Part shown: in pieces, positions 34,650-43,790 of the stretch | Layout: every line of letters begins with the position of its first letter | Numbering within the stretch: the stretch's first letter is position 1 | Source of the DNA: Opitutales bacterium | GTDB lineage: Bacteria > Verrucomicrobiota > Verrucomicrobiia > Opitutales > Seribacteraceae | Direction: 5' to 3' | Length of the DNA: 51,808 nt | Assembly: GCA_028042835.1 (NCBI GenBank) | Contig: JAOFOL010000013.1 | Coordinates: 1 to 51,808 of the forward strand | Position numbers and translations under genes: made by a program | Notes under the pieces: model-generated | Told to the model about the DNA's origin: nothing | The model's database searches: none | The model's input: the letters and a program-made list of their open reading frames with translations, nothing else

Positions 34650-37165
34650 CGATTAAACTCTAAGTCAATTAAATCCTGAATAAGTTGCCCCCTGGCCTTT
34701 TCTGCTCTGGCGAATTCTAAATCAAGAACACGTCCGGATACTTGTTCATCGCTTTGAACCTTAGGTCGGATTGAATAGACTCCAAACAATCTTGCAAAGA
34801 TAACTTCGTTCTCCGTTCGCTCAAGTTCTTCCCATGGACCATTGTGCATAAGGTTTGAGCACGCATCTACTAAACGCACAGCAACAGATCTTTCGCGATT
34901 AACTTGAGCTTGCTTATCTCTCATTGCCTCAATCTCTAGATCTAATTTTTCTTTTCGGGAAAGCTGGGCACTGGTCGCATTATCTTCCCTTTCCGCGTTA
35001 CTTATCTCAGTCCTTTCATTTTGCAGTTTGGTAAGATCCCTACTTAAGCTTCCACTATTTTTATCGTACTCCGCACGTACAGCAGTTGCACTCTTCCTAG
35101 AAACTGTAAGCCGTGTACCCTCCCCTTGATAAGAAGAATTAAGGTCATTTAATTTTTCAAAAATATCGTCCGCTTTAGCGAGAAAATCTTCACTATGCAA
35201 CTTGTCAGTATATCCGTTGTAGAGGTCCCTAAAGCTTGCCTGCTCATACTCACCAGGTCCAGACATGGTTGTTTTATCAAAAAGAAAAACAACATACCCA
35301 TCTCTTGACTTTCTAACTGAACGAGTGAAGAAATTTCGTTCATTTAATGCCTTCACTTCTTCGAGCGGTTGTCGATTTGAACGCGTTTCACTTTCTCTTG
35401 CCTCCAATCCCAAAATGGCACCCTGTACTGGCATATCCCGATCAGCAAAAGTTATAGTTCGAAGCTTGGATTTGTGAGCTAGAATCAACGCGTTTAATTC
35501 TGATGAGTTCCTCCTGTCTTGGTATGATGAATACTTAATCCTCAACTTATCTTGCAAGGAATTAATATCATCAAGAAAAGCAAGGGCTGCATCTCGTGCA
35601 GCTGTTTCAGCATATCTCTCAGCATCGATTCGGTCGCCTTCTATTATTCTTTGCCGGACTTGATCACGTACTTGATCAAAACTTACTTCAACAAGGTCCG
35701 ATTGATTCGCGTCCTTTTCCAAATCGGATAACAAATCCAATTCTAATTGATCATTTGAAGAATTTGCATCCTTTTCACCTACCGGTCCTTCTGCACCTTT
35801 ATTATCCTTTCCAGATTGATTAAGATCAAGGATCGGCGATGGTGGAATAAATTGATCTTTATTCCTCTCAAAATAGGAAACCATTCTTGCTTCATCCGGT
35901 GAAGGAGGGACTTGCATGTAATCAGAAGTTGAAAAAGTCAAAGCAGTCGCAAGAGTTCTAGCTGGTTCAGCGAAAGTTGATTCTTCTTTATTTTCTGAGT
36001 GGTAAGCAAATAGTTCATCTTCCAAACTTAAGGTAATAGAGATACCTTGGGAATCGCTCGAAAAAGCGGGCTTCGCAGAGGGTAATTTTTCACGCTGAGG
36101 CACAACTGATATAGAATTTTTATTATTCGTTAAAAGAATACCGAAGTCTTCCTCTTCAATCGCAGTAATTAGTGCAGCAATCGTATCTTGAATCGATTTG
36201 CCAAGTTTAACAAATGTTCGAGTTCCATTTTTATCTTTCACGGTACTGGAAAGCTCAAAAACTGAAACTCGGTTACCGTAAGATACATTGATGGATGCAC
36301 CCACTTTAGCCTCCTTTGATAAATTGATATTTGCAATTTCAGGATCCGCTAGATCCAGATCGTTTACCTGTAAGGATATTACTTCAGCATCCCAGGCAAA
36401 TTGTTCGCCATGTAGATCAAGGACCGCCTCTTTCTCTAAGGAAAGCCCTCCCATGCTATATGTCCGGTCAATTTCTAGAGCACGGAATTGAGAGTAAAGA
36501 ATGGTCTCCACATCGCGCGGCGAAAAGCCATGTCGACGCCCTACAAACTGCATAGCTCGAGAGCGATTTTCATCATTAGCCAGTCCTGGATCAAGACTTC
36601 TAAGGAAATCATCAAAACGAAGGTTGATTTTAGGATGATTAATTGTAAGAGGTAAGAAATTCCATGCATCTGCCTGCCCATCGAGAGTGATTTTCGAATG
36701 AGCGGAAGATTCGGAGAACTCAAAATCATAGAGACCTGAACGAGCAATTTCTTTTACTTTTAATGATTTTGGTAAATTTGGCCATTGTTGCATAAATCCA
36801 AACATTCTCTGCAGGGCATTTCGGTCCACATCTTGTTGATTTGCCTGAAAAGCTGCTTGTATTTGGCTTTGCAAATTTTCAAGAAACTGCCGATCGGCAT
36901 TCTCCATAGCTTCTTCCGTAGGGCTGACAATTGCACCAAAATCAGAAGCAACCCGATTGCTTAAGGTTACAAGTCTACGTCGATCGGGATCATTAAGGTC
37001 AACTCCATACAATTCTTTTGTCTCACGGTTCGGATCTGGAAGTAGATCAAACACCGAAGAACCTTGAGAAAGGTACAGCACAAACGACACGACAATGACA
37101 AGCAGCAGGATCGGAAATAGAAACTTGCTTTGCTTGGAAATGAAATTCTGCAGGGCAGTGATCAT
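34646..37165 (-). CDS. PpiD/SurA-like membrane-anchored periplasmic protein
   Basis: This 839-residue protein has one N-terminal helix (about 14-34, FLFPILLLVIVVSFVLYLSQ) and a long periplasmic region. Residues 80-240 (NADRQFLENLQSQIQAAF.., RRHGFSPRDVETILYSQ) resemble SurA/PpiD N-terminal chaperone domains. A PPSPDEARMVSYFERNKDQFIPPS segment near residue 420 is typical of the hinge before a rotamase. The usual parvulin block after it is replaced by an acidic, Asn/Asp-rich insert and a coiled coil, then a weakly similar C-terminal part (FFTRSVRKSRDGYVVFLFDK). It is probably a foldase or chaperone of exported proteins, with doubtful isomerase activity. Its gene is last in the trpA-to-ppiD-like run. 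Confidence 0.7.
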   Translation of the reverse strand: MITALQNFISKQSKFLFPILLLVIVVSFVLYLSQGSSVFDLLPDPNRETKELYGVDLNDPDRRRLVTLSNRVASDFGAIVSPTEEAMENADRQFLENLQSQIQAAFQANQQDVDRNALQRMFGFMQQWPNLPKSLKVKEIARSGLYDFEFSESSAHSKITLDGQADAWNFLPLTINHPKINLRFDDFLRSLDPGLANDENRSRAMQFVGRRHGFSPRDVETILYSQFRALEIDRTYSMGGLSLEKEAVLDLHGEQFAWDAEVISLQVNDLDLADPEIANINLSKEAKVGASINVSYGNRVSVFELSSTVKDKNGTRTFVKLGKSIQDTIAALITAIEEEDFGILLTNNKNSISVVPQREKLPSAKPAFSSDSQGISITLSLEDELFAYHSENKEESTFAEPARTLATALTFSTSDYMQVPPSPDEARMVSYFERNKDQFIPPSPILDLNQSGKDNKGAEGPVGEKDANSSNDQLELDLLSDLEKDANQSDLVEVSFDQVRDQVRQRIIEGDRIDAERYAETAARDAALAFLDDINSLQDKLRIKYSSYQDRRNSSELNALILAHKSKLRTITFADRDMPVQGAILGLEARESETRSNRQPLEEVKALNERNFFTRSVRKSRDGYVVFLFDKTTMSGPGEYEQASFRDLYNGYTDKLHSEDFLAKADDIFEKLNDLNSSYQGEGTRLTVSRKSATAVRAEYDKNSGSLSRDLTKLQNERTEISNAEREDNATSAQLSRKEKLDLEIEAMRDKQAQVNRERSVAVRLVDACSNLMHNGPWEELERTENEVIFARLFGVYSIRPKVQSDEQVSGRVLDLEFARAEKARGQLIQDLIDLEFNR

Positions 37166-37254
37166 AAATAGCTAGGATTTAAATAAAAGGAGCATCATGG
37201 AGATAAGAAAAATAACGTCAAACCTTAGAAGGGTATAGCATAATTCTTCTAAAT

Positions 37255-38007
37255 TTATGGGATGGAAACTAGACGCGGTTTATCCTGAAATGAAAGTGAA
37301 CTCATCCAACTCTGTCTTTTAGCCCCATCCTGGGTACGAAAAGGTCTCATAACCACCATTTTCTCAAGCAGTAATTCTTTCTCCATCACCTCATCCCACT
37401 GCAGAAAATATTTATAAGTTTCTAAATCCTTCCCTCTTCCCATGGAATTCCGTTCAGCTGGCAGCTTTGCAGTAACCACAACAGAGGAGCCCGACCACTT
37501 CCACTCTCCTGCAACTTCAGCGTCTGCACCTCCTCCAGAGACAGTAACTTCACCATCAGAGTTAAAAATCAAAATCAATGGATATGATGCTTTACGAGAA
37601 AGCCCAACATTTCTCATTAATAAAACAGGTGAACCATCGTCATTACTCAGTCCCTCCTTTGTTTGAAATGCAAAGCGCATTCCTTTTTTGATAAGAAAAT
37701 ATTCCGAAGGTTCACGTTCATCCTTAAAACGAATCCTCCTTTCTCCATCTCCAACCTCCCACATTCCATCCCTCCTTGTTGATTTTACTTTTGGGTGTTC
37801 AAAGTCCATAGAAGCAATCATGCCATCCGGTGTTTGGCGAAGAATTAGGCGAATTTTCCCTTCTTCTCCATTGGAAATCACCGATCCCTCGAACACTTCA
37901 TATACCCAGTCCTTAATTTCACCCGAATATTTCCCCGATGGATCCTGCCTGCCACATGAGATAGCCAGCAGGATAATTGGAAATAGAATTATTCTTAAAA
38001 AAGACAT
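37255..38007 (-). CDS. Small lipoprotein, NlpE/lipocalin-like, function unknown
   Basis: A 250-residue protein with a type II signal sequence (hydrophobic core, lipobox LAISC, Cys18). After it comes a beta-rich pattern (SGKYSGEIKDWVYEVFEG, MWEVGDGERRIRFKDE, EYFLIKKGMRFAFQTKEG) that looks like the small barrel of NlpE-type lipoproteins. A second similar half follows (AGEWKWSGSSVVVTAKLP). I cannot assign a function. It lies 40 bases after the pseudokinase gene and 89 before the PpiD-like gene, suggesting an envelope role. Confidence 0.75.
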   Translation of the reverse strand: MSFLRIILFPIILLAISCGRQDPSGKYSGEIKDWVYEVFEGSVISNGEEGKIRLILRQTPDGMIASMDFEHPKVKSTRRDGMWEVGDGERRIRFKDEREPSEYFLIKKGMRFAFQTKEGLSNDDGSPVLLMRNVGLSRKASYPLILIFNSDGEVTVSGGGADAEVAGEWKWSGSSVVVTAKLPAERNSMGRGKDLETYKYFLQWDEVMEKELLLEKMVVMRPFRTQDGAKRQSWMSSLSFQDKPRLVSIP

Positions 38008-38047
38008 CTCCTTTATCCGTAGAATCTAAATTTGAGCATTAGCAACA

Positions 38048-39694
38048 TCAAAACGCCTCAGGACCATCTAAAATCACTTTATTAAGATTTCTTAAATACA
38101 TTGAATAAGAAAGTAAAAAACCAAGCCCAATAAAAAGTTCCCAGCTAATTCCAGCTTCTCCCTTGCGAGCAAAAACAAGTTCTGCAGGTTTCACTTTTGA
38201 AGAATTATCAAAAAAACGGCTTTCAGGATATAGTTGGGGAATGCGACCTTCTTCTTTTCCAGGTTTAAAGGTGGTTTCTCCATCATTTCGTTTAACCAGC
38301 AACAAAGCATCCCTTGAACGATCATATGACAAATAATCACTCCAAATATGATAATCCTCATCTGAAGTCGCTCCCTTTCCGATAAATTGCCAACGCTTTT
38401 TGGCGTCTCCTTTCTCCTCAGGCATCTTAAACTTACGAAAATCCAGGCGAAAAAGGCCATCATCTTTCTCCCAGACACCAACAACATCCTGCCCGCCCTC
38501 TCCTTCTTCATCGTACGCACTTGGAAGGATTCCCCAAGATTGCCCGGACCATAAGCCTGCAGCCAACTGATAACTGTCTAGTAATCCTGCAAGCGAATAT
38601 TCCGTCCAAGGAGCAGGCAAAAAGAAAAGGTATGTAGATTTTATTGCATAAACCAAAATAAATAAACCCCCAATCAAACCCGTCATATTACGCTTAAAGC
38701 GAAGATTCGAAGTTTTTTCCTCAAATGCCCATTCCTGCTCTCTTTCTTTCCTGATCCTGGCAGTCTCTTCATCGGAAATTTCAGAACCATCCTCCAACTT
38801 AACACCGTACTCCGAGATATCGCCCACCCCCGGAAGGGCTGCCATTGAATGGGCTGCACTTTCAAAAGGTGACTCTGAAACAGCGGTATCTGCCCATGCT
38901 TTCCATTCCTCAACATCTTTTGGCCCATTTCCTTTCTCTATTATTTCATGAACCACCTGGCCAAGGGCATACAGATCACACTTTTCATCCACTTCTTCTC
39001 CCCATGCCTGCAAGGTCGGACGAAAATCTGCACTTCGGTTTTTAGAATCCTGAGCCTCTAAAGTACTTACCACAGAATCCTTCGTACCATCCTGTTCATT
39101 ATTTTTAGATGTCATAGTAACCAGTCTGTATAATCCAAACTCAGTTATCCATGATTCAACCTTTTCACCTTCCGTTCTTAATATCAGAATATTACTTGGC
39201 TTTAGATTCCCGTGAAGAAAGCCCAACCCGTGAGCATGATACAAAGCACGATGCAGTGTAATCATCAAACTTAACAGACTATCTTGAGTCCACGACAGTG
39301 GGTCGTATTCAAGGTCATCTTCAAGGGAATAAATGAGGTGAAACTCTTCCTCCGGTAGGTCAGTGGAGTCACTTGAAACATCTGGACTATCAACCGGAAT
39401 AGACTTACCAGGGTTCCAATCATAGGCGACCCAGTGCTTCCATTTCATAACCCCAAATTTCTGTAACGGCCATATCCCCGGACCGTCAACTTGTTCTAAA
39501 GCCTGACACTCCTGAATGAAAAGGTCTTCAAATCCACGCTTTTCCGAAATTTCACGAGGTAAAAGTTTGATGTAAAAATTCTCTTTTTTCCTGTCACCTT
39601 CTGTCTTCTCACCTTTGTAACTTTGACCAGTTGCACCTTCACCTACCCATGACTCCACCCGGTGAGGCCCGATTCGTGTACCTGGTGAAAGCAT
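38048..39694 (-). CDS. Membrane Ser/Thr protein kinase homologue, probable pseudokinase
   Basis: The 548-residue protein starts with a Hanks-type kinase domain: glycine loop VGEGATGQSYKG (17-28), the lysine of FYIKLL (43), a catalytic-loop equivalent FLHGNLKPSNILIL (159-172), ITEFGLYRL (183-191) and DEKCDLYALGQVVHEI (236-251). The catalytic Asp of HRD is Asn163 (HGN) and the DFG Asp is Glu185 (EFG). Phosphotransfer is therefore unlikely by normal rules. Membrane helices lie at about 338-358 and near the C-terminus (about 515-535), enclosing an extracytoplasmic domain of about 150 residues. It could be a sensor or scaffold. The gene lies 26 bases after nadK. Confidence 0.85.
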   Translation of the reverse strand: MLSPGTRIGPHRVESWVGEGATGQSYKGEKTEGDRKKENFYIKLLPREISEKRGFEDLFIQECQALEQVDGPGIWPLQKFGVMKWKHWVAYDWNPGKSIPVDSPDVSSDSTDLPEEEFHLIYSLEDDLEYDPLSWTQDSLLSLMITLHRALYHAHGLGFLHGNLKPSNILILRTEGEKVESWITEFGLYRLVTMTSKNNEQDGTKDSVVSTLEAQDSKNRSADFRPTLQAWGEEVDEKCDLYALGQVVHEIIEKGNGPKDVEEWKAWADTAVSESPFESAAHSMAALPGVGDISEYGVKLEDGSEISDEETARIRKEREQEWAFEEKTSNLRFKRNMTGLIGGLFILVYAIKSTYLFFLPAPWTEYSLAGLLDSYQLAAGLWSGQSWGILPSAYDEEGEGGQDVVGVWEKDDGLFRLDFRKFKMPEEKGDAKKRWQFIGKGATSDEDYHIWSDYLSYDRSRDALLLVKRNDGETTFKPGKEEGRIPQLYPESRFFDNSSKVKPAELVFARKGEAGISWELFIGLGFLLSYSMYLRNLNKVILDGPEAF

Positions 39695-39720
39695 GTCAAT
39701 TTACCAACGCACCAGTGGGA

Positions 39721-40554
39721 CTATCCCCACTTTAGTTTATGCCTAAGCAAACGAAAATGAGAGTGATCCAAGCCTTCAAGTAAAGGAAAAGTTGAGGAAG
39801 AAACAGAAACTTCAAGAGGGAAAAAAGGATCGTTTTCAAAAGCGGTCTGTCCATCCGCCGAAACCAAAGGAGCATCCGGGTTATCCAAGCATTTTACCTG
39901 AAGGGAAATCCCGGAAGGAAAAACGACTGGACGGCTTGTAAGAGAATGAGCAGAAATAGGTGTCATTAATACCACTTGAGCATCTGGGTGAGCAATCGGC
40001 CCTCCCGAGGCCAAATTATATGCAGTGGACCCTGTCGGCGTTGCAAAAACTATCCCATCACAAGCATAATCCGCAACGGGTTCATCCCCGACTGAAACGG
40101 AAAAGCGGGCAAGCCTGCCATTAGAACCACTTTTTACAACTAGATCATTAAGCGCAGTCTTTGAACTCCCATTTTTATCTTCAATAAATAACATGCTCCT
40201 TCTGCGTATTTTATACTCTCCACGCAACAGAGGTGGGATTTGCTTTTCCATATCCGCAGGAGATAAAGTCGCTAAAAATCCTAATTGCCCATGGCGAATG
40301 CCGGCAACAGGCACATTATATTCCACCGCTTCTTCCATTACATTTAAGAGCGTACCATCCCCCCCGATTACAAAGCAGGCATCCATACCACTCAGTAAAC
40401 CGGTCGGTGCAGGAAATGCAGTAGATAAATTTGCCTCAACCTCCATCCTTTCGGCCATTGCTTTGAGATCTTCCCCCACCTGTAATGCTCCTGACTTGGT
40501 AGCATTTGAAACGATTGCAATTCTTTTGAGTGGTTTCATATTCAGAGTGTTCAT
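39721..40554 (-). CDS. nadK: NAD kinase
   Basis: NadK phosphorylates NAD to NADP. The 277-residue cytoplasmic protein shows the family motifs FVIGGDGTLLNVM, AGIRHGQLGFLATL, ALNDLVVKSG and the substrate-binding CDGIVFATPTGSTAYNLASG with GPIAHP. A later ATG at 40539 is possible, but the first has GGGAG upstream. It lies between miaA (24 bases) and the pseudokinase gene (26 bases) on the same strand. Confidence 0.96.
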   Translation of the reverse strand: MNTLNMKPLKRIAIVSNATKSGALQVGEDLKAMAERMEVEANLSTAFPAPTGLLSGMDACFVIGGDGTLLNVMEEAVEYNVPVAGIRHGQLGFLATLSPADMEKQIPPLLRGEYKIRRRSMLFIEDKNGSSKTALNDLVVKSGSNGRLARFSVSVGDEPVADYACDGIVFATPTGSTAYNLASGGPIAHPDAQVVLMTPISAHSLTSRPVVFPSGISLQVKCLDNPDAPLVSADGQTAFENDPFFPLEVSVSSSTFPLLEGLDHSHFRLLRHKLKWG

Positions 40555-40578
40555 CCTAAATTCAATCTCCCTGCGGGG

Positions 40579-41523
40579 TCAAGTGAACCTTGCCCAATTC
40601 CATTTCTTTGGATCACACATTTCACCCCCATCTCTTAGAACAATTCTAGCATCTAAGCCTAAGTGTTTGCGGAACCATTTTCTTTGCTTCGATACTAACC
40701 TACGAGTTGAATGATTGATCGCAGCTGGTAATTCATCTTCTTTCATTTCCCCTTTCAAAAATGCTATGCACTCTCTGTAGCCAACGGAATTACATGCTGG
40801 AGAATTCCTTTCAATGCCCATCATCAGTAAATTCTCAACTTCCTCAACCAACCCATCCGATAACATTACTTGAGTTCGGTCCAAGATCCTTTTTTCAAGG
40901 TCCGTATTTTCCCGGTCTAACCAAATCATTTTCTTTTCAAACTCAGCAAAAGGTACAGGTAATCGTTCAAATTCCTTTTTTAATTCTAAAATTGATTTAC
41001 CACTTGCAATACATCGCTCTAGACCACGCATCACTCTTCTCGGATTAAGAACATCCAACTCTCCCAATCCTTCCGGATTGAGTTTTTTTAATTCATCCAA
41101 AATTCCAGAAATTTGTCTTTCTGTATAAATAGACTCAACTTTTTGGCGAATTAAAGGGGTCACATCGACTTGATCAACCACCGGAGAAAGGAAAGACTGT
41201 AAATAAAAACCACTACCGCCGGTAACGAGGACTCGAGGCTTCTTAGCTGAAATATCCTGAATGATTTTTGTTGAGTACTCTTTGTAATCTGCGATCGAAA
41301 AAACCGTCTTCACATCCACTAAATCGATACCAAAATGCACGACTCTCTTCCTTGTGTCGGTACTGGGTTTGGCGGAACCAATATCCATACCCTGGTAGAC
41401 AGCAATTGAATCACATGACAAAATACCTGCTCCCATCTCCTCTGCCAATTCAATCGAAAAAGCGGACTTACCTGCAGCCGTGACTCCTGCTAGCAGATGA
41501 ATAACTGCAGGAGAATTACTCAT
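40579..41523 (-). CDS. miaA: MiaA, tRNA dimethylallyltransferase
   Basis: MiaA prenylates A37 of tRNAs that read UNN codons. The 314-residue protein has the P-loop AGVTAAGKSAFSIELA (the usual GPTASGKS changed to GVTAAGKS), the SCDSIAVYQGMDIGSAKPS motif, VTGGSGFYLQSFL, NPRRVMRGLER and SVGYRECIAFLKG. It follows trpA by 19 bases and is probably cotranscribed with it. Confidence 0.96.
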   Translation of the reverse strand: MSNSPAVIHLLAGVTAAGKSAFSIELAEEMGAGILSCDSIAVYQGMDIGSAKPSTDTRKRVVHFGIDLVDVKTVFSIADYKEYSTKIIQDISAKKPRVLVTGGSGFYLQSFLSPVVDQVDVTPLIRQKVESIYTERQISGILDELKKLNPEGLGELDVLNPRRVMRGLERCIASGKSILELKKEFERLPVPFAEFEKKMIWLDRENTDLEKRILDRTQVMLSDGLVEEVENLLMMGIERNSPACNSVGYRECIAFLKGEMKEDELPAAINHSTRRLVSKQRKWFRKHLGLDARIVLRDGGEMCDPKKWNWARFT

Positions 41524-41542
41524 GATAAAGTTACGACTAGGT

Positions 41543-42355
41543 TTATTTTACAACCAAGCCCTCGGCCAATTCCGCAGCTTTATTTCCAATTGCAGAAACA
41601 GTCAGCTTCGGGTCCCCAAGGTTCCTCGATATGCAGTTAACAAGAACACTACCCACGACTACTCCATCTGCAGACTTCGCCACCTCACGTACATGATCGG
41701 CATTGGAAATTCCAAACCCCACAACAACTGGCAATTCAGTATGTTCACGAATCGTTTCAACTCGTTCTTCTAGATCTCCTGCTAAATCATCTCTTGCTCC
41801 CGTAACGCCTTCACGTGAGACATAATATATAAATCCTGATGCAAATTCAGTAATTACAGGGATTCTTGATTTTGGCGTGGTCGGTGCCACAATAAATATA
41901 TTTTTCATCTCCAAATCCTGTGAAGCCGACACCAACTCTTCTGCTTCCTCTGGAGGCAGATCCAAAGTTAAAAAACCATCTACTCCTGCTTTATGGGCCC
42001 GCTCTACATAACTTCGTACACCCTGAGAAAAAACTAAATTATAGTAGGTGTAAAAAACAATAGGTGCATCTGAAAACTTTCGAATTTCTTCCACCAGACG
42101 AAAAACATCATTCTGAGTACAACCAGCTTCTAGGGCACGCTGGGCCGCCAATTGATTGGTTAAACCATCCGCAAGTGGGTCTGAAAAAGGAACTCCCAAT
42201 TCCAGCAAGTCTACTCCGTTATCCAAAAGGTTCCTGCATACTTCAAGAGAAGTCTCAAAATCAGGATCACAAGCACAGACATACCCTACAAAAGCGGCAC
42301 GGCCATTTTCTTTACAAGACGAAAAAAGTTTCGCGATTCGGTCAGGATTGTCCAT
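41543..42355 (-). CDS. trpA: Tryptophan synthase alpha subunit
   Basis: TrpA splits indole-3-glycerol phosphate into indole and glyceraldehyde 3-phosphate. Of its 270 residues, the catalytic Glu and Asp lie in LLELGVPFSDPLADG. Other motifs are APIVFYTYYNLVF, GVDGFLTLDLPPEEA, IYYVSREGVTGAR and VVVGFGISNADHV with the phosphate-binding GVVVGS. No trpB is in the window. The gene heads a mixed minus-strand run and is divergent from waaA, with 76 bases between them. Confidence 0.97.
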   Translation of the reverse strand: MDNPDRIAKLFSSCKENGRAAFVGYVCACDPDFETSLEVCRNLLDNGVDLLELGVPFSDPLADGLTNQLAAQRALEAGCTQNDVFRLVEEIRKFSDAPIVFYTYYNLVFSQGVRSYVERAHKAGVDGFLTLDLPPEEAEELVSASQDLEMKNIFIVAPTTPKSRIPVITEFASGFIYYVSREGVTGARDDLAGDLEERVETIREHTELPVVVGFGISNADHVREVAKSADGVVVGSVLVNCISRNLGDPKLTVSAIGNKAAELAEGLVVK

Positions 42356-42431
42356 AGTCAGAAAACTTGAACTATCTATTATCTATCCCCTATTTGGCAA
42401 CGGAAAAGCATCCCACTTATTCCCCTTCCGT

Positions 42432-43739
42432 ATGATTGCTCTTTACAGGGTCCTGCTTCCATTACTGGCAATTCTTTCCCTCCCCTATTATGCCTATCGG
42501 ATGATTCGACGCGGAGGCTACGCTGTAAAATTTGGCTACCGAGCTGGACTTTGGCCAAAACTACCAGCTAAAAGCAAAGAAATTACCCGAATTTGGATAC
42601 AGGCAGTAAGCGTGGGAGAACTTTCCTCTTTAGCAAAACTTCTCGACTCATTACTTTCCGACCCTTCCATTGAAATCGTACTTAGTGGCACCACGAGTAC
42701 CGGACTCAAGATGGCGAGTACAAAGTATGGACCACGCCTACTTGCTCATGGCCCATTCCCCTTTGACTGGCTCCCCTTCTCGAGGAAAGCATGGCGAAGA
42801 ATTGACCCGGACCTTGCCATCTTGGTCGATAGCGAATTATGGCCGGAACATTTTCACCAGGCAAAAAAAAGAGGAATCCCTCTGGTTATTATAAACGCCC
42901 GGCTATCTGATCGTACCTTTGCAAGACTTGCCTCTCCCAAACTAAGTTGGGCCCACTCTCTGATTTTCCCTGATAACCTTTCTGTAATTGCTGCATCTGA
43001 ACGACAGCATTCAAGATGGCTCCAACTTAATTTCCCTGGTTCACGTGTCAAAATCTCCGGAAACCTAAAGATTGATGCAGTCGACAAATCCCTAATTCAT
43101 CCTGAGAAGAAAAAAGATATGCGCCAAGAACTTGGTTTTTCTGAAAATACTTTGGTACTTGCAGGTGTCTCGACTTGGTCCGGAGAAGAAAAATTACTTA
43201 TCGAAATGGTTCAGTCTCTCCGCCTTGAGAAAATAGATATTAAGCTATTAATCATACCAAGGCATGCGGAAAGAAGACATGAAATCCAACGAGTACTGAA
43301 AACTTCCGGTCTTCCACACCACCTGAGAAGTATTAGCCATAAAAGTCAAGATGACTCCATTGCATACCTCGCAGATACCACTGGAGAAGTAATGTCCCTT
43401 CTTCAGTCCGCAGATTTTGCCTTTATGGGAAAATCTCTTCCACCACATCATGGAGGACAAAATCCGATCGAACCTGTGGCCTTAAACTTACCCTTAGTCA
43501 TGGGACCCAACCATCAAAACTTTCGGGAGACTTGCGCCGAACTACTGGCTCACGAAGCTCTTCTTATCGGGCAAAATACAACTGAAACAAATTCTCATCT
43601 TTTAAAACTTGCCAGGGAATCAAAACTTAGGGACGCCATGCAGAAAAATTGCCAATCATGGATGCAGAAACAAGGCACGCCCAGCGAATTCACCCTATCT
43701 TACCTGTACGACATAATTAAAAGTTTAGATAAGAACTAA
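42432..43739 (+). CDS. waaA: WaaA / KdtA, Kdo transferase
   Basis: WaaA moves Kdo from CMP-Kdo to lipid A precursor, so a Kdo-containing lipid A is predicted. The ATG at 42432 gives 435 residues; the longer open frame upstream only reads antisense across trpA. An N-terminal hydrophobic anchor (YRVLLPLLAILSLPYYAYRM) precedes the GT30 domain. That domain has the catalytic Glu in IQAVSVGELSSL, SGTTSTGLKMA, LLAHGPFPFDWLP, DSELWPEHF and INARLSDRTF. The C-domain has AGVSTWSGEEKLLI, HHGGQNPIEPVAL and GPNHQNFRE. It is followed on the same strand by the phn-type operon. Confidence 0.95.
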   Translation: MIALYRVLLPLLAILSLPYYAYRMIRRGGYAVKFGYRAGLWPKLPAKSKEITRIWIQAVSVGELSSLAKLLDSLLSDPSIEIVLSGTTSTGLKMASTKYGPRLLAHGPFPFDWLPFSRKAWRRIDPDLAILVDSELWPEHFHQAKKRGIPLVIINARLSDRTFARLASPKLSWAHSLIFPDNLSVIAASERQHSRWLQLNFPGSRVKISGNLKIDAVDKSLIHPEKKKDMRQELGFSENTLVLAGVSTWSGEEKLLIEMVQSLRLEKIDIKLLIIPRHAERRHEIQRVLKTSGLPHHLRSISHKSQDDSIAYLADTTGEVMSLLQSADFAFMGKSLPPHHGGQNPIEPVALNLPLVMGPNHQNFRETCAELLAHEALLIGQNTTETNSHLLKLARESKLRDAMQKNCQSWMQKQGTPSEFTLSYLYDIIKSLDKN

Positions 43740-43790
43740 ATTTTAACCGGTCTACCCGTTTCCATCATTGACCCGATTCGAAAAATTCCT

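Noticed and set aside
42156-42431. N-terminal extension of waaA
   Set aside because: It reads antisense across the trpA start and has no WaaA similarity. The ATG at 42432 starts the family-typical anchor.
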